This document shows, piece by piece, positions 50,655 through 59,560 of a DNA stretch of 64,000 nt (position 1 is its first letter; each line of letters begins with the position of its first letter). The stretch is from Pseudomonadota bacterium (GTDB lineage: Bacteria; Myxococcota_A; UBA796; CAJQPC01), in the NCBI GenBank assembly GCA_024228935.1, contig JAAESX010000280.1:60158-124157 (forward strand). Direction: 5' to 3'. Under the pieces are notes generated by a model. It was not told where the DNA came from. It searched no databases and saw only the letters and a list, made by a program, of their open reading frames with translations. The position numbers and the translations under genes are program-made.

Positions 50655-51572
50655 GTGGTCTTCGGTGAGAGCCCGCTGAAGGACGTGTACCGCCGCGTGG
50701 TCTGGGGTCCGTACAGGCGGGCCCTGGGTCGCCTGCCGGCCGGGACCGAGCTGCGCGCGAACCGGGCTCTGGGGCGCCTTGCGCACGCCGGAGCTCGGGG
50801 GAAGCGGGCGCGGGTGGAGGCCAACCTGAAGCGGGCGTTCCCCGACCGCGACGTGGGGCCTATCGTGCGCGCCACGTTCGAGAACCACTTCGCGGACCAG
50901 TACATCAGCTGGACGTTCGCTCGCATCGCGGCGGGTGAGGGGGCTTCGTACCTGCGCGTCGAGGGCATGGACCGGCTCGAGCGTGCGCTCGAGGACGGAG
51001 GCGCCGTGCTGATGCACCCGCACATGGGCTGCGCCCAGCTCCCCTTGTGCGTGCTCGGGGCTCGCGGTCTCCGCGTCCATCAGGTCGGTGGCGGCGGGGT
51101 CGAGGGCGAGCTGTCCAGCGAGGGTCAGCGGGTCACGGCGCTCCGGCGGCGACTCGAGCAGGACGTCCCCGCCACGATCTGGGACGGGGCCAGGAGCCTG
51201 CGCGGGCTGGTCCGTGCGCTCGAGGGTGGCGACGTCGTGCTCTCGGCGGTGGATGGCACCGGCGGCGGGCGCGAGCTGGGCCGACGGCTCCCACGGCAGG
51301 TCCTGGGACAGACGATGATGGTCCCGGTCGGCGCGGTCTTCCTGGCGCTGAAGAGCGGCGCCCAGCTGCTTCCGCTGCACACGTTCTTCTCGAGAGACGG
51401 CTACGTGAGCCGCATCGGAAACCCGCTCTCCATCGATCGGTCGCTCCCGACGCGACAGGCCCTCGAGGCCGGCGCCGATCTGGTGGCCGCCCACCTGCAC
51501 GGCTGGCTGTCCGCCCATCCCGGCGACTGGCACTTCTGGGACGAGTTCGAGCCGGGTCGGTTCCTCGCATGA
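50655..51572 (+). CDS. LPLAT-family acyltransferase with H-x4-Q (second copy)
   Basis: 305 residues from GTG 50655. It has the same overall plan as the 13.8 kb LPLAT: H-P-H-M-G-C-A-Q at the active-site position (His123 to Gln128, x4 between them), D-G-T-G-G-G-R, K-S-G-A-Q-L-L-P and the terminal A-H-P-G-D-W-H-F-W-D-E-F segment. Both family members have Gln instead of the usual Asp or Glu partner. It is placed between two AlkP-type proteins with the second overlapping by 4 bp, so it may acylate the same lipid or glycan that they modify. No signal peptide is seen. The acyl donor is unknown. Confidence 0.75.
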   Translation: MVFGESPLKDVYRRVVWGPYRRALGRLPAGTELRANRALGRLAHAGARGKRARVEANLKRAFPDRDVGPIVRATFENHFADQYISWTFARIAAGEGASYLRVEGMDRLERALEDGGAVLMHPHMGCAQLPLCVLGARGLRVHQVGGGGVEGELSSEGQRVTALRRRLEQDVPATIWDGARSLRGLVRALEGGDVVLSAVDGTGGGRELGRRLPRQVLGQTMMVPVGAVFLALKSGAQLLPLHTFFSRDGYVSRIGNPLSIDRSLPTRQALEAGADLVAAHLHGWLSAHPGDWHFWDEFEPGRFLA

Positions 51573-53221
51573 AGTGGGTCGGCTGGGGCGCGTTCCTGGG
51601 GGCACTTCCCGGGCTGCTCTTCGGAGCCTGGGCGGTGTGGCACAACCCGTGGTTCCTCGACGAGCCGACGCTGTTCCTGGTCGTGGCCATCGGCTTCCCC
51701 GCTGGGCTCGGTGGAGCGCTGGGCCTGCTCCGCCCGACCGAGGGCCGGCCCGTCGGCGCCGTGTTCGTCCTGCTCGGGGTGCTGGCCCTTTTCTTCCGGC
51801 CGGTTCCCGAGGTCGAGTCTCCCGACGTGCTGGTCATCGGCATCGACGGCGCGACCTGGACGGTCATCGACGACCTGGAGCTGCCCCACCTTCAAGGGGT
51901 GCGCGAGCGAGGTGCCAGCGGGACGCTGACCTCGATGGAGCCGATGTTCTCGCCGCTGTTGTGGACGACGATGGCGTCGGGGCGCATCCCCGCGGAGCAC
52001 GGCATCCATGGCTTCCACGTCCATGCGGACGACGCCGATGTGCCCCGGTTCTGGGACGTCGCCGAGGCCGAGGGGCGCTCCATCGGCATCTACAAGTGGC
52101 TGGTGACGTACCCCCCGCGCGAGGTCGACGGCTTCATCGTGCCGGCCTGGCTGGCCCCGAGCCCGGAGACGTTCCCGGCCGAGCTGTCGTTCGTCAAGGA
52201 GCTCGAACTCGCCAATCGGATGAAGCGCAAGCAGGTCGAGACACGCCGACCGGGCTGGCAACTGGCGCTCACCGGCATCCCGCAGGGCCTTCGCATGTCG
52301 ACGCTGACCGAGGTCCTGCGCTGGAAGATCCGCGAGCGGGACCGGCCGGACGACGACGAGCGGTTCATCGCCCTGAACCTGCTGCGCGGCAAGCTCGACC
52401 GGGACGTCTTCGTCCACGCGCTGTACACGCACGAGCCCGAGCTCGCGACGTTCACGTACTACGCGACCGACGGCCTGGGGCACCGGTTCTGGGACAGGCT
52501 CGGGAGTGAGGACGATCCGCTCTCCACCGCGTATCGACAGGCGGACGGCATCGTCGGCGAGCTGCTCTCGTACACGGACGAGGACACCACCGTGCTCATC
52601 GTCTCCGACCACGGGTTCCAGGCGCTCGACGCGGACAAGCTCTTCGTCGCGCCCAAGACCGAGCGGCTGATGGAGCGGCTCGGCGAGCGGCTCGGGCGCG
52701 TCCAGGTCTCCCGCCTGGGCATCAAGCTCACGGTCACGGCCGAGGAGGCGTCGCTCGAGGCGCTGGAGGACGAGCTCGCGCTCCTGACGGTCGACGGCGT
52801 CCCGCTGTACGCCTGGACGCCCATCCCCGACAGCCCCGCGACGCTCGGGCTCACGCTCACGAACGAGCAGGTCACGGCGGAGGAGCTCGCGGGCTCGACG
52901 GACGATGGCGAGCCGCTGGCCGACTACGCGTCGCTGTCCGACCGGAGCTACACCGGCGACCATCACCCCGACGGCGTGGTGCTGGCGCTGGGTCCCGATG
53001 TGACCCCAGGCCGGCTCGACGGGGGCCTGTTGGACGTCGCGCCGACCGTGCACACCGCGCTCGGCATCGCGCCGGCCGAGGATCTGCCTGGCCGCTCGCT
53101 GTTCGGCGAGGCTGGGACAGGGCCCGTCAGTCGGGATGCGCTCGTCCACGACCTGGTCTGGGGCGAGGGCGCCGCGGGCGTCGACGAGGATGCGCTGCGA
53201 GCGCTCGGCTACATGGAGTAG
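51569..53221 (+). CDS. Membrane AlkP superfamily protein (type I phosphodiesterase/NPP-like)
   Basis: 550 residues from ATG 51569, overlapping the LPLAT stop. Three hydrophobic segments near the N-terminus are followed by an NPP-like AlkP domain: V-I-G-I-D-G-A-T-W (first metal Asp), M-F-S-P-L-L-W-T-T-M-A-S-G-R-I-P (nucleophile region, probably Ser128), S-D-H-G-F and, near the C-terminus, G-D-H-H-P-D-G-V-V. NPP enzymes cleave phosphodiester or pyrophosphate bonds and are metal-dependent. It ends in L-R-A-L-G-Y-M-E, like the three sulfatase-like proteins. It converges with the S41 protease gene with 4 bp between stops. Confidence 0.78.
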   Translation: MKWVGWGAFLGALPGLLFGAWAVWHNPWFLDEPTLFLVVAIGFPAGLGGALGLLRPTEGRPVGAVFVLLGVLALFFRPVPEVESPDVLVIGIDGATWTVIDDLELPHLQGVRERGASGTLTSMEPMFSPLLWTTMASGRIPAEHGIHGFHVHADDADVPRFWDVAEAEGRSIGIYKWLVTYPPREVDGFIVPAWLAPSPETFPAELSFVKELELANRMKRKQVETRRPGWQLALTGIPQGLRMSTLTEVLRWKIRERDRPDDDERFIALNLLRGKLDRDVFVHALYTHEPELATFTYYATDGLGHRFWDRLGSEDDPLSTAYRQADGIVGELLSYTDEDTTVLIVSDHGFQALDADKLFVAPKTERLMERLGERLGRVQVSRLGIKLTVTAEEASLEALEDELALLTVDGVPLYAWTPIPDSPATLGLTLTNEQVTAEELAGSTDDGEPLADYASLSDRSYTGDHHPDGVVLALGPDVTPGRLDGGLLDVAPTVHTALGIAPAEDLPGRSLFGEAGTGPVSRDALVHDLVWGEGAAGVDEDALRALGYME

Positions 53222-53225
53222 CGGC

Positions 53226-55138
53226 CTACTCGGTCGGAACGAGCAGGCTCCGCGCCAGCAGTCTGCGGCCACGAGCGCCGGGTCGCCGTCCAGCTCGGGG
53301 AGCCCTTCGCGCGACTGAGGGCCGACCGGGACCATCGGCGTGCCGTCCGCATGCACCCGGAGTGCGGTCCGCTCGTCGGCCTGCTCGGCCAGGCGGAAGC
53401 GCTCGCCGGGGCTGGTCGGGGGCAGCTCGATGTCCGGCTGGATCCCGCCCTCGCGGTCCAGGCAGCGACCGCTCGGCAGCGTCCAGACCAGGTTGGTGAG
53501 CTGGAGCGCCCAGTCCTCGTCTCCTCCGCGGAGTGCCTGGGCGTACCCCTTTCCCCAGGTGGGACTGCCGATGACGTGGGCGCCCGTGCGCTCCTGCAGG
53601 GCGCCTGCCAGCACCTCGGCCGACGACGCGGTCTCCCCGTCGACCAGGACCACGACGGGCACGCCCTCGAGCGCGTGCCCGGCGACCGCCTCGTTCCAGT
53701 CCGCCAGCCGCTCGCCGGTCTCGGGGTCGACGTCGGGACCGGTGTCCGGCAGGACGCGCCCGTCGATCCCCGCCAGGAGCCCGTCGGCGACGAACCGGTC
53801 CGCCACCTGCACGGCCGCGTTCACGTTGCCGCCCGGGTTCTGGCGCAGATCCAGGACGACGACCTCGATGTCGTCGAGGTGAGGGTCGAACAGCGCGTCG
53901 AGGTCGGCCTCGGTCGCCGCGCGGAAGGTGTCGATGCGGGCGTAGGCGACCCCCGGGTCCAGCCAGATCGACCAGGTGTTGTCGTCGTGGCGCGCGAGCC
54001 CCTGGACCGTCGCTCGGGTCACGGCGGCTCGGTTCATCTCGAAGCTCCGCAGCTCGCCGTCCCGCACGATCTCGAAGCGCAGGAGCGAGTCGAGGTCGCC
54101 CACCATGCCGCGCTCGGCCAGGGCACCTTGGCCCGCCTGGGCCTGGCTGAGGTCGAGCCGACCCGTGGCGTCCTCCATCGCCACCAGTACGTCGCCCTGG
54201 TGGATGCCCGAGGTCCAGGCCGGTGTGTCGGGGAGGGGCCGCTGGACGATGACGTAGCCATCGACCTCGGTGAGCTCGAGGCCGACCCCGACGCGCACGC
54301 CGGCGTGGTGGTCCTGCCAGCTCCGGATCTCCGCGGGCCAGACGGCTCGTGTCCACGGGTCCAGGGCCTGGCAGGCCCCGGCGATCCACTCCGCGACGAT
54401 GGCCTCGGGTGGCACGCCGAGCGGCACGAGCTCGGCCAGGAACTCGTCCACGGCTCCCAGCGCGCCGACCGCATCCGACACCGCTGCGCTCGCGGGGGCC
54501 TCGACGCCGTGGGCTCTCGTCAGCCAGACGATGCGCTGCCGACCCGCCCGGGCCAGACGCTGCCAGTCCGGCGGCTCGACATACTCGCGGTCCAGGCGCG
54601 CGATGACGGCGACAGCGCCACCTCGCGTGACTCCCGTCTGCTCGATGGCCGTGGCCGCGCGGGCCTCGGCGGTGCCGTGCCGTGCGCGAACCCCCGCCTC
54701 GCCTGCCTGGCTCTGGAAGTGCGCCGAGCGCTCGGCGTCGTGCACGTAGAGCTCGGCCAGCACCTGCCATGCGAACGCGGCCTCGTCGGGCCCGGCCGCC
54801 TCGGCCTTCTCGCCCAGCTGGGTGGAGAGCATGAGGAAGGCGGTGTCGTCTGGCCAGACCGGGACCGCGCTCGCGAGCAGCGCTGCGGCTCCCTCGAGGT
54901 CCCCCTCGGCGAGGGCCTCCTCGATGGCCGAGCGGAGCATCTCGCGGCTCTCGCGGCGCAGGGCGGTGGACTGGGGCTGCAGGTCGCGCCAGGCCTCGGC
55001 GTCGGCGCGCCAGGGGTCCAGCTCGGGCTGGTCGAAATCGCCCAGGCGCGGCGCCAGACCGTCCAGATCCCCAGCGAGGGCCAGATCCGCGAGCTCGCGC
55101 TCGGTCAGCGACGTGCAGGAGAGAAGGAGCAGCAGCAT
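53226..55138 (-). CDS. S41-family C-terminal processing protease lipoprotein, probable 3' frameshift
   Basis: About 637 residues when a frameshift is allowed. Signal peptide with lipobox L-L-S-C (MLLLLLSC); then a helical region, a PDZ-like domain (VGVGLELTEVDGYVIVQRPLPDTPAWTSGIHQGDVLVAMED pattern in the middle), and the S41 catalytic domain with Ser in T-A-S-S-A-E and Lys in P-T-W-G-K-G. The frame from 55138 runs past 53270 into the antisense of the neighbouring NPP gene without a stop. One base must be missing around 53259-53270 to reach TAG at 53226-53228 and give the natural end A-R-L-L-A-R-S-L-L-V-P-T-E. So either a real mutation near the C-terminus or an assembly/sequencing error. Confidence 0.78.
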
Positions 55139-55178
55139 GGTCCAGCAATACCGCCTCGACGCCGGTTAGTCGGCAGCG

Positions 55179-56099
55179 ATGTGGTTCCTCCTCCTGGCCT
55201 GCTCTGGCGAGCTCGACACTCCGTCCGAGCCCGAGCTCACTCCTCTGCGCGTCGGCTGGCAGACCACCTGGGCCACCCAGGGGCAGCTCGCGGTCCTGCT
55301 CCAGACCACGGGTCTCCTCGCTGAGCAGGGCTTCGACGCGACCTTCGTGGGCTTCAGCTACGGCGGGCCGCTGAACGAAGGAGCGCTCGCCGGCGAGGTC
55401 GATGTCCTGTTCACGGCCGACCAGCCCGCCATCGCGCTGGGCACCAAGGACGCAAGCTGGGGAATCGTCGGCCGGCTCATGTACAACCGCGTCGGCACGT
55501 TCGTGCCGGTCGAGTCCACGGTCCAGGTCCCCGCCGATCTGGCCGGCAAGCGGGTGGCCATCCCGTTCGGCGCTGCGGCGCATCGGGAGACGCTCGCCGC
55601 GCTGGACGGCGTCGAGGTCGAGGTGGTGAACCTGGGGCTCGAGGAGATCGTCGCGCTGGTCGGGGCCGGGGCCACCGACGGGAGCTGGGGGTCCATCGAC
55701 GCCGGCAGCGCGTGGGACCCGGCGTTCGCCAACCTCGAGGAGTCCGGCCAGGTCCGCACCATCGCGAGCGGCACCGTCACCAGCGTCGTGGTGATGGACG
55801 ACGACTACGTCGCTGCGCACCCCGGCGCCGACGAGCGGTTCATGCAGGCCCTCGATGGGGCGTACGGGCTCTACAAGGCGGATCCGGCGGCGGCGAACAC
55901 CGCGTTCAAGGACGCGAGCCGGCTGCCGTTCGACGTCGCGGTCCTGGACCGGGCCGCCAGCGTCGAGCCCAACCTGACCGGACCGACGCGGCTCACGCTC
56001 TCGGACGAGGACAAGGCCAACCTGCAGTCGGCTGCGGACTTCATGCTCTCGGCCGAGCTCCTGCGCGAGCCTGTCTCCGTGGAGACGCTCCTCCGTTGA
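55179..56099 (+). CDS. ABC transporter substrate-binding lipoprotein (NMT1/SsuA-like)
   Basis: 306 residues. The lipobox is L-L-L-A-C near the N-terminus (MWFLLLAC). The mature part has the features of SsuA/TauA/NMT1-like binding proteins: L-R-V-G-W-Q-T-T, G-x-x-x-V-D-V-L-F-T-A-D-Q-P-A-I-A, and L-A-G-K-R-V-A-I-P-F-G. Substrates of that class include sulfonates, nitrate, bicarbonate or thiamine precursors; which one is not shown. It forms an operon with a permease and an ATPase through overlaps, and diverges from the S41 protease gene with only 40 bp between. Confidence 0.85.
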   Translation: MWFLLLACSGELDTPSEPELTPLRVGWQTTWATQGQLAVLLQTTGLLAEQGFDATFVGFSYGGPLNEGALAGEVDVLFTADQPAIALGTKDASWGIVGRLMYNRVGTFVPVESTVQVPADLAGKRVAIPFGAAAHRETLAALDGVEVEVVNLGLEEIVALVGAGATDGSWGSIDAGSAWDPAFANLEESGQVRTIASGTVTSVVVMDDDYVAAHPGADERFMQALDGAYGLYKADPAAANTAFKDASRLPFDVAVLDRAASVEPNLTGPTRLTLSDEDKANLQSAADFMLSAELLREPVSVETLLR

Positions 56100-56818
56100 G
56101 CCGCGCGGTCGTCCTCGCGGTCGTGTGCGCAGCCGTCCTCGTCTGGCAGGGGGCGGCGGTCGCGGTCGACTCGCCCGTGCTTCCGTCGCCGGTCGACGTC
56201 CTGCAGAGCGACACCGACGGGCTGGCCGCCGATGCCTGGCAGAGCCTGTCGCGCGTGCTCGTCGGGTACCTCTTCGCCGCGGTCCTCAGCGTGACGCTGG
56301 GCTCGGCCGCCGCACTGTCGGGGTCCGTCGGGCGCGGCGTGCGGGCGCTGGTCAACGGGCTCCGACCCATCCCGCCCATCGCGTGGGTCCCGCTGGCCAT
56401 CCTGTGGTTCGGGCTGGGCGACGGCAGCGCCTGGTTCATCGTCTTCATCGGCGCGTTCTTTCCCGTCTTCGTCCAGGTCGCCTGGGCGCTCGGCCGTCCG
56501 CCGGCGAAGTGGCTCGAGCTGGCGGCCAGCGTCGGGGCCTCGCCCAGCCAGACGTTCTGGAGCGTCCGACTCCCGGCGGCAGCCCCTGGGATCGCCGCCG
56601 GTCTGCGCACCGGGCTCGGGCTGGCGTGGACGAGCGTCATCGCCGCCGAGCTGGTCGGGGCCCAGTCCGGGCTCGGCTACCGCATCCAGCTCCATCGCCT
56701 GATGCTCGAGACCGACGCGGTGGTCGCTGGAATGCTCATCATCGGCGTGCTCGGGTTCGGCATGGATCGGCTCGCCCGGCTCGTCGAGAAGCGGCTGGTC
56801 CCGTGGGAGACGCCGTGA
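56096..56818 (+). CDS. ABC transporter permease (BPD_transp_1)
   Basis: 240 residues starting with TTG 56096, overlapping the binding-protein stop. About six hydrophobic segments, with the EAA-loop in the form E-L-A-A-S-V-G-A-S-P-S-Q-T-F-W-S-V-R-L-P-A-A-A-P-G-I. The size and layout match the SsuC/TauC family permeases. The ATPase start overlaps its stop (GTGA), giving a complete three-gene importer. Confidence 0.88.
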   Translation: MSRAVVLAVVCAAVLVWQGAAVAVDSPVLPSPVDVLQSDTDGLAADAWQSLSRVLVGYLFAAVLSVTLGSAAALSGSVGRGVRALVNGLRPIPPIAWVPLAILWFGLGDGSAWFIVFIGAFFPVFVQVAWALGRPPAKWLELAASVGASPSQTFWSVRLPAAAPGIAAGLRTGLGLAWTSVIAAELVGAQSGLGYRIQLHRLMLETDAVVAGMLIIGVLGFGMDRLARLVEKRLVPWETP

Positions 56819-57471
56819 TCCAAGGGCTGACCTTCGGCTTCGATGCTCCGCTGTTCGACGGACTGGACCTGGACGTCCCCGCGGGCGAGGTCGTCGCGCT
56901 GCTCGGCCCGTCAGGGTGTGGAAAGTCGACCCTCCTTCGACTCGTCGCTGGCCTGCTCACACCCGAGTCGGGCGCCGTGCACGCCGGCTCGACAGCGCTC
57001 GTGTTCCAGGACCCTCGGCTGCTGCCCTGGAAGACCGTCCGCGGGAACCTGGACTTCGCCGGGTGCGATTCCAGTCTGGCCGAGAGGCTCCTCGCCCGGG
57101 TCGGCCTGCCCGATGTGCTCGACCGCCGGCCTGGCGAGCTGTCTGGAGGGATGGCCCAGCGCGTCGGCGTGGTCCGTGCGCTGGCCCGCGAGCCCCAGGT
57201 CCTGCTCCTCGACGAGCCGTTCGCGGCTGTCGACCCCCTGCGCCGCGAGGACCTGCAGGATCTGCTCGTGGAGCTGCTCGCTGAGCGAGGTGGGACCGCG
57301 CTGCTCGTGACCCACGACGTGCGCGAGGCGGTTCGTGTGGCGGACCGCGTCGTCGTGCTGGGTGGCTCGCCGACTCGGATCCGGCTGGACCATCGGGTGG
57401 TCGAGCGCGAGCGGGACGCGCCCGGGTTCCTGGCGTCATGTCGGACGATCCGGCAGGCGTTGTCCGGTTAG
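56815..57471 (+). CDS. ABC transporter ATP-binding protein
   Basis: 218 residues from GTG 56815. Walker A is G-P-S-G-C-G-K-S-T, the Q-loop is V-F-Q-D-P-R-L-L-P-W, the signature L-S-G-G-M and Walker B V-L-L-L-D-E-P-F-A-A-V-D, with switch His in V-T-H-D. Closest to the nitrate/sulfonate/taurine importer ATPases. Completes the importer. The next gene starts 8 bp after its stop. Confidence 0.92.
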   Translation: MIQGLTFGFDAPLFDGLDLDVPAGEVVALLGPSGCGKSTLLRLVAGLLTPESGAVHAGSTALVFQDPRLLPWKTVRGNLDFAGCDSSLAERLLARVGLPDVLDRRPGELSGGMAQRVGVVRALAREPQVLLLDEPFAAVDPLRREDLQDLLVELLAERGGTALLVTHDVREAVRVADRVVVLGGSPTRIRLDHRVVERERDAPGFLASCRTIRQALSG

Positions 57472-57479
57472 GGCGTCGC

Positions 57480-58484
57480 ATGCGTGTGACCCTCACCGGT
57501 GCGACCGGGCTCGTCGGAGCCAACCTCGCCGCGGCGCTGCTCGAGCAGGGCCACACGGTCCGCGCGACGAAGCGGTCGTCCTCTCGGACCGACCACCTGG
57601 CCGACCTCGACATCGAGTGGACCACCGCGCCGCTGTCGGACCTGGATGGGCTCACGGCGGCGTTCGAGGGGGCCGATGCCGTCTTCCACTGCGCGGCGGC
57701 GGTCAGCATCAAGGCCGAGGTCACGCCGATGCTGCAGTCGGCGAACATCGACGGCACGAAGAACGTGCTCGAGGCGGTTCGCAAGGCCCGGGTCGCCCGG
57801 CTGATCCATTGCTCGAGCACCGTCGCGGTCGGGCTCTCGACGGACGGCTCGGACTGCACCGAGGACGCCCCCTGGAACTTCGCCGACTTCGGCCTGGCGG
57901 ATGGGTACGCCACCACGAAGAAGCAGTCCGAGGAGCTCGTCTGGGCGGCAAAGGACATCGACGCGGTCGCCGTCTGTCCCGGCTTCATGTTCGGTCCCTA
58001 CGACGTCCGACCCAGCAGCGGCGGGATGATCCTCGAGGTCTGCCGGAACGCGGTCCCCGGGTACAGCAGCGGCGTGAACAACTTCGTCGACGTGCGCGAC
58101 GTCGTCGACGGGATGATCCTGGCCTGGGAGAAGGGAAAGCGTGGTGAGCGGTACATCCTGGGCGGCGAGAACCTGACGTACGGCGAGGTCTTCGCGCGCA
58201 TCTCCGCCGTCGCGGGCACCAAGCCCATCACGATGGGCGTTCCCAAGTGGATCGCGACCGTCCCGGCGCTGTGGGGCGACCTGACCGAGATGGTGACGGG
58301 CAAGGAGCCGCTCCTGAACAGCAACTCGGTCAACTGGGGCTACGCGCCCGGGTTCCGGTTCAGCTCGGAGAAGGCCCGCCGCGAGCTCGGGTACACCACC
58401 CGGCCGCTCGACGAGGGCATCAGCTCGGCCATCACCTGGTTCCGCGAGCACGACATGGTCGGGCCGCTTCCGAGGTTCCCTTGA
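57480..58484 (+). CDS. NAD-dependent epimerase/dehydratase (extended SDR)
   Basis: 334 residues from ATG 57480, though the frame opens at 57438. The nucleotide-binding motif T-G-A-T-G-L-V-G is at the N-terminus and the active-site Y-A-T-T-K is typical of extended SDRs. The long C-terminal part (TRPLDEGISSAITWFREHDMV) resembles dihydroflavonol-reductase-like and HpnA-like proteins acting on sugars, sterols or hopanoid-linked metabolites. The sugar or steroid substrate cannot be told. It overlaps the glycosyltransferase start (TTGA). Confidence 0.85.
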   Translation: MRVTLTGATGLVGANLAAALLEQGHTVRATKRSSSRTDHLADLDIEWTTAPLSDLDGLTAAFEGADAVFHCAAAVSIKAEVTPMLQSANIDGTKNVLEAVRKARVARLIHCSSTVAVGLSTDGSDCTEDAPWNFADFGLADGYATTKKQSEELVWAAKDIDAVAVCPGFMFGPYDVRPSSGGMILEVCRNAVPGYSSGVNNFVDVRDVVDGMILAWEKGKRGERYILGGENLTYGEVFARISAVAGTKPITMGVPKWIATVPALWGDLTEMVTGKEPLLNSNSVNWGYAPGFRFSSEKARRELGYTTRPLDEGISSAITWFREHDMVGPLPRFP

Positions 58485-59560
58485 AGATCCTGATGGTCGC
58501 GCGCCGCTACCCGCCGGACGTGCGGAGCGGCACCGAGACGGTCTTCGAGAACCTGTACCGGCGAGCACGCCAGAAGCACGAGGTTCGCCTGGTGGTGGGC
58601 TTCCGGAACGACCGGAAGCTCGTCCCGCCCGAGGCGGTCGCCGTCGACCTGCGAGGCGTCGGCACCGCGGCGGCCTGGCGCAAGCTCTGGTGGGCCGCGG
58701 TCCGCGAGGGGAGGCGGTTCTCGCCCGACGTCGTGCTGGCCAACTCGATCGAGGTTCCGACGTTCGGCGCTCCCGCCGCTTGCATCGTGCACGACCTGAA
58801 CTTCGGCATCGCCAGCCGCAGCGCGGGTGTTCGGGCCCGCGAGCTGTTCTACGCGGCGAAGAGCCGACGCCTGGGCGCGGTCATCACGGTCAGCGGGGCG
58901 AGCCGCCAGCGGCTGGTCGAGGTCGGCGTGCCCGAGGGCAAGATCCACGTCGTGCACAACGGGGTGGACCTGGCCCGGTTCCGGGTGGTCCCGCGTCGCG
59001 AGCTCCCCGACGAGCCCGAAGGCATGGTCCGCTTCGCTCACCCCAGCCGCATCCTCCCGGGGAAGGGGCAGCATGTGGCGATCGACGCCATCGCGCGCCT
59101 TCCCAGGACGCACAAGCGCCGCGCGGACCTGACCGTCGTGGGCGCGGTGGACGACCGGGTGTTCTTCGACCAGCTCAAGGTCCAGGCCTGGGACCAGCCG
59201 GTCACCGTGACCGGCGACGTGCCCGAGATCGCGCCCTACTACCAGGACGCGGACGTGGTGCTCTTCCCCACGCTCATGCAGGAGGGGTTCGGGTTCACGG
59301 CCATCGAGGCGATGGCGTGCGGCCGTCCGGTCATCTGGTCCGATCAGCCCGCGATCCGAGAGGCCACGGGGGGCATCGGTCGCGCCGTCCCCCAAGGCGA
59401 CGTGGTGGCGATGCGTGCCGCCATGATCGAGCTGATGGACGACCCCGCGGAGCGCCGTCGACTGGGCGAGGCCGGGCGCGCCTTCGTCGAGGAGCGGTAC
59501 GGCTGGGACGGGGTATGGTTGCGCTACGAGCGCGTCCTGGAGGGGCTCCGACATGGCTGA
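58481..59560 (+). CDS. GT4-family glycosyltransferase
   Basis: 359 residues starting with TTG 58481, giving the family-typical N-terminus (K-I-L-M-V-A-R-R-Y-P-P) that would be lost with a later ATG. The C-terminal catalytic motif E-G-F-G-F-T-A-I-E (E-x7-E) and the following A-M-A-C-G-R-P-V-I are GT4 hallmarks. It transfers a sugar from a nucleotide-sugar donor to an unknown acceptor, likely for an envelope polysaccharide or glycolipid. It overlaps the next gene by 8 bp. Confidence 0.88.
   Translation: MKILMVARRYPPDVRSGTETVFENLYRRARQKHEVRLVVGFRNDRKLVPPEAVAVDLRGVGTAAAWRKLWWAAVREGRRFSPDVVLANSIEVPTFGAPAACIVHDLNFGIASRSAGVRARELFYAAKSRRLGAVITVSGASRQRLVEVGVPEGKIHVVHNGVDLARFRVVPRRELPDEPEGMVRFAHPSRILPGKGQHVAIDAIARLPRTHKRRADLTVVGAVDDRVFFDQLKVQAWDQPVTVTGDVPEIAPYYQDADVVLFPTLMQEGFGFTAIEAMACGRPVIWSDQPAIREATGGIGRAVPQGDVVAMRAAMIELMDDPAERRRLGEAGRAFVEERYGWDGVWLRYERVLEGLRHG

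Noticed and set aside
51401..53225. Reading-through part of the S41 ORF
   Set aside because: It is the antisense of the NPP-like gene. The real end of the protease is in the adjacent frame at 53226.
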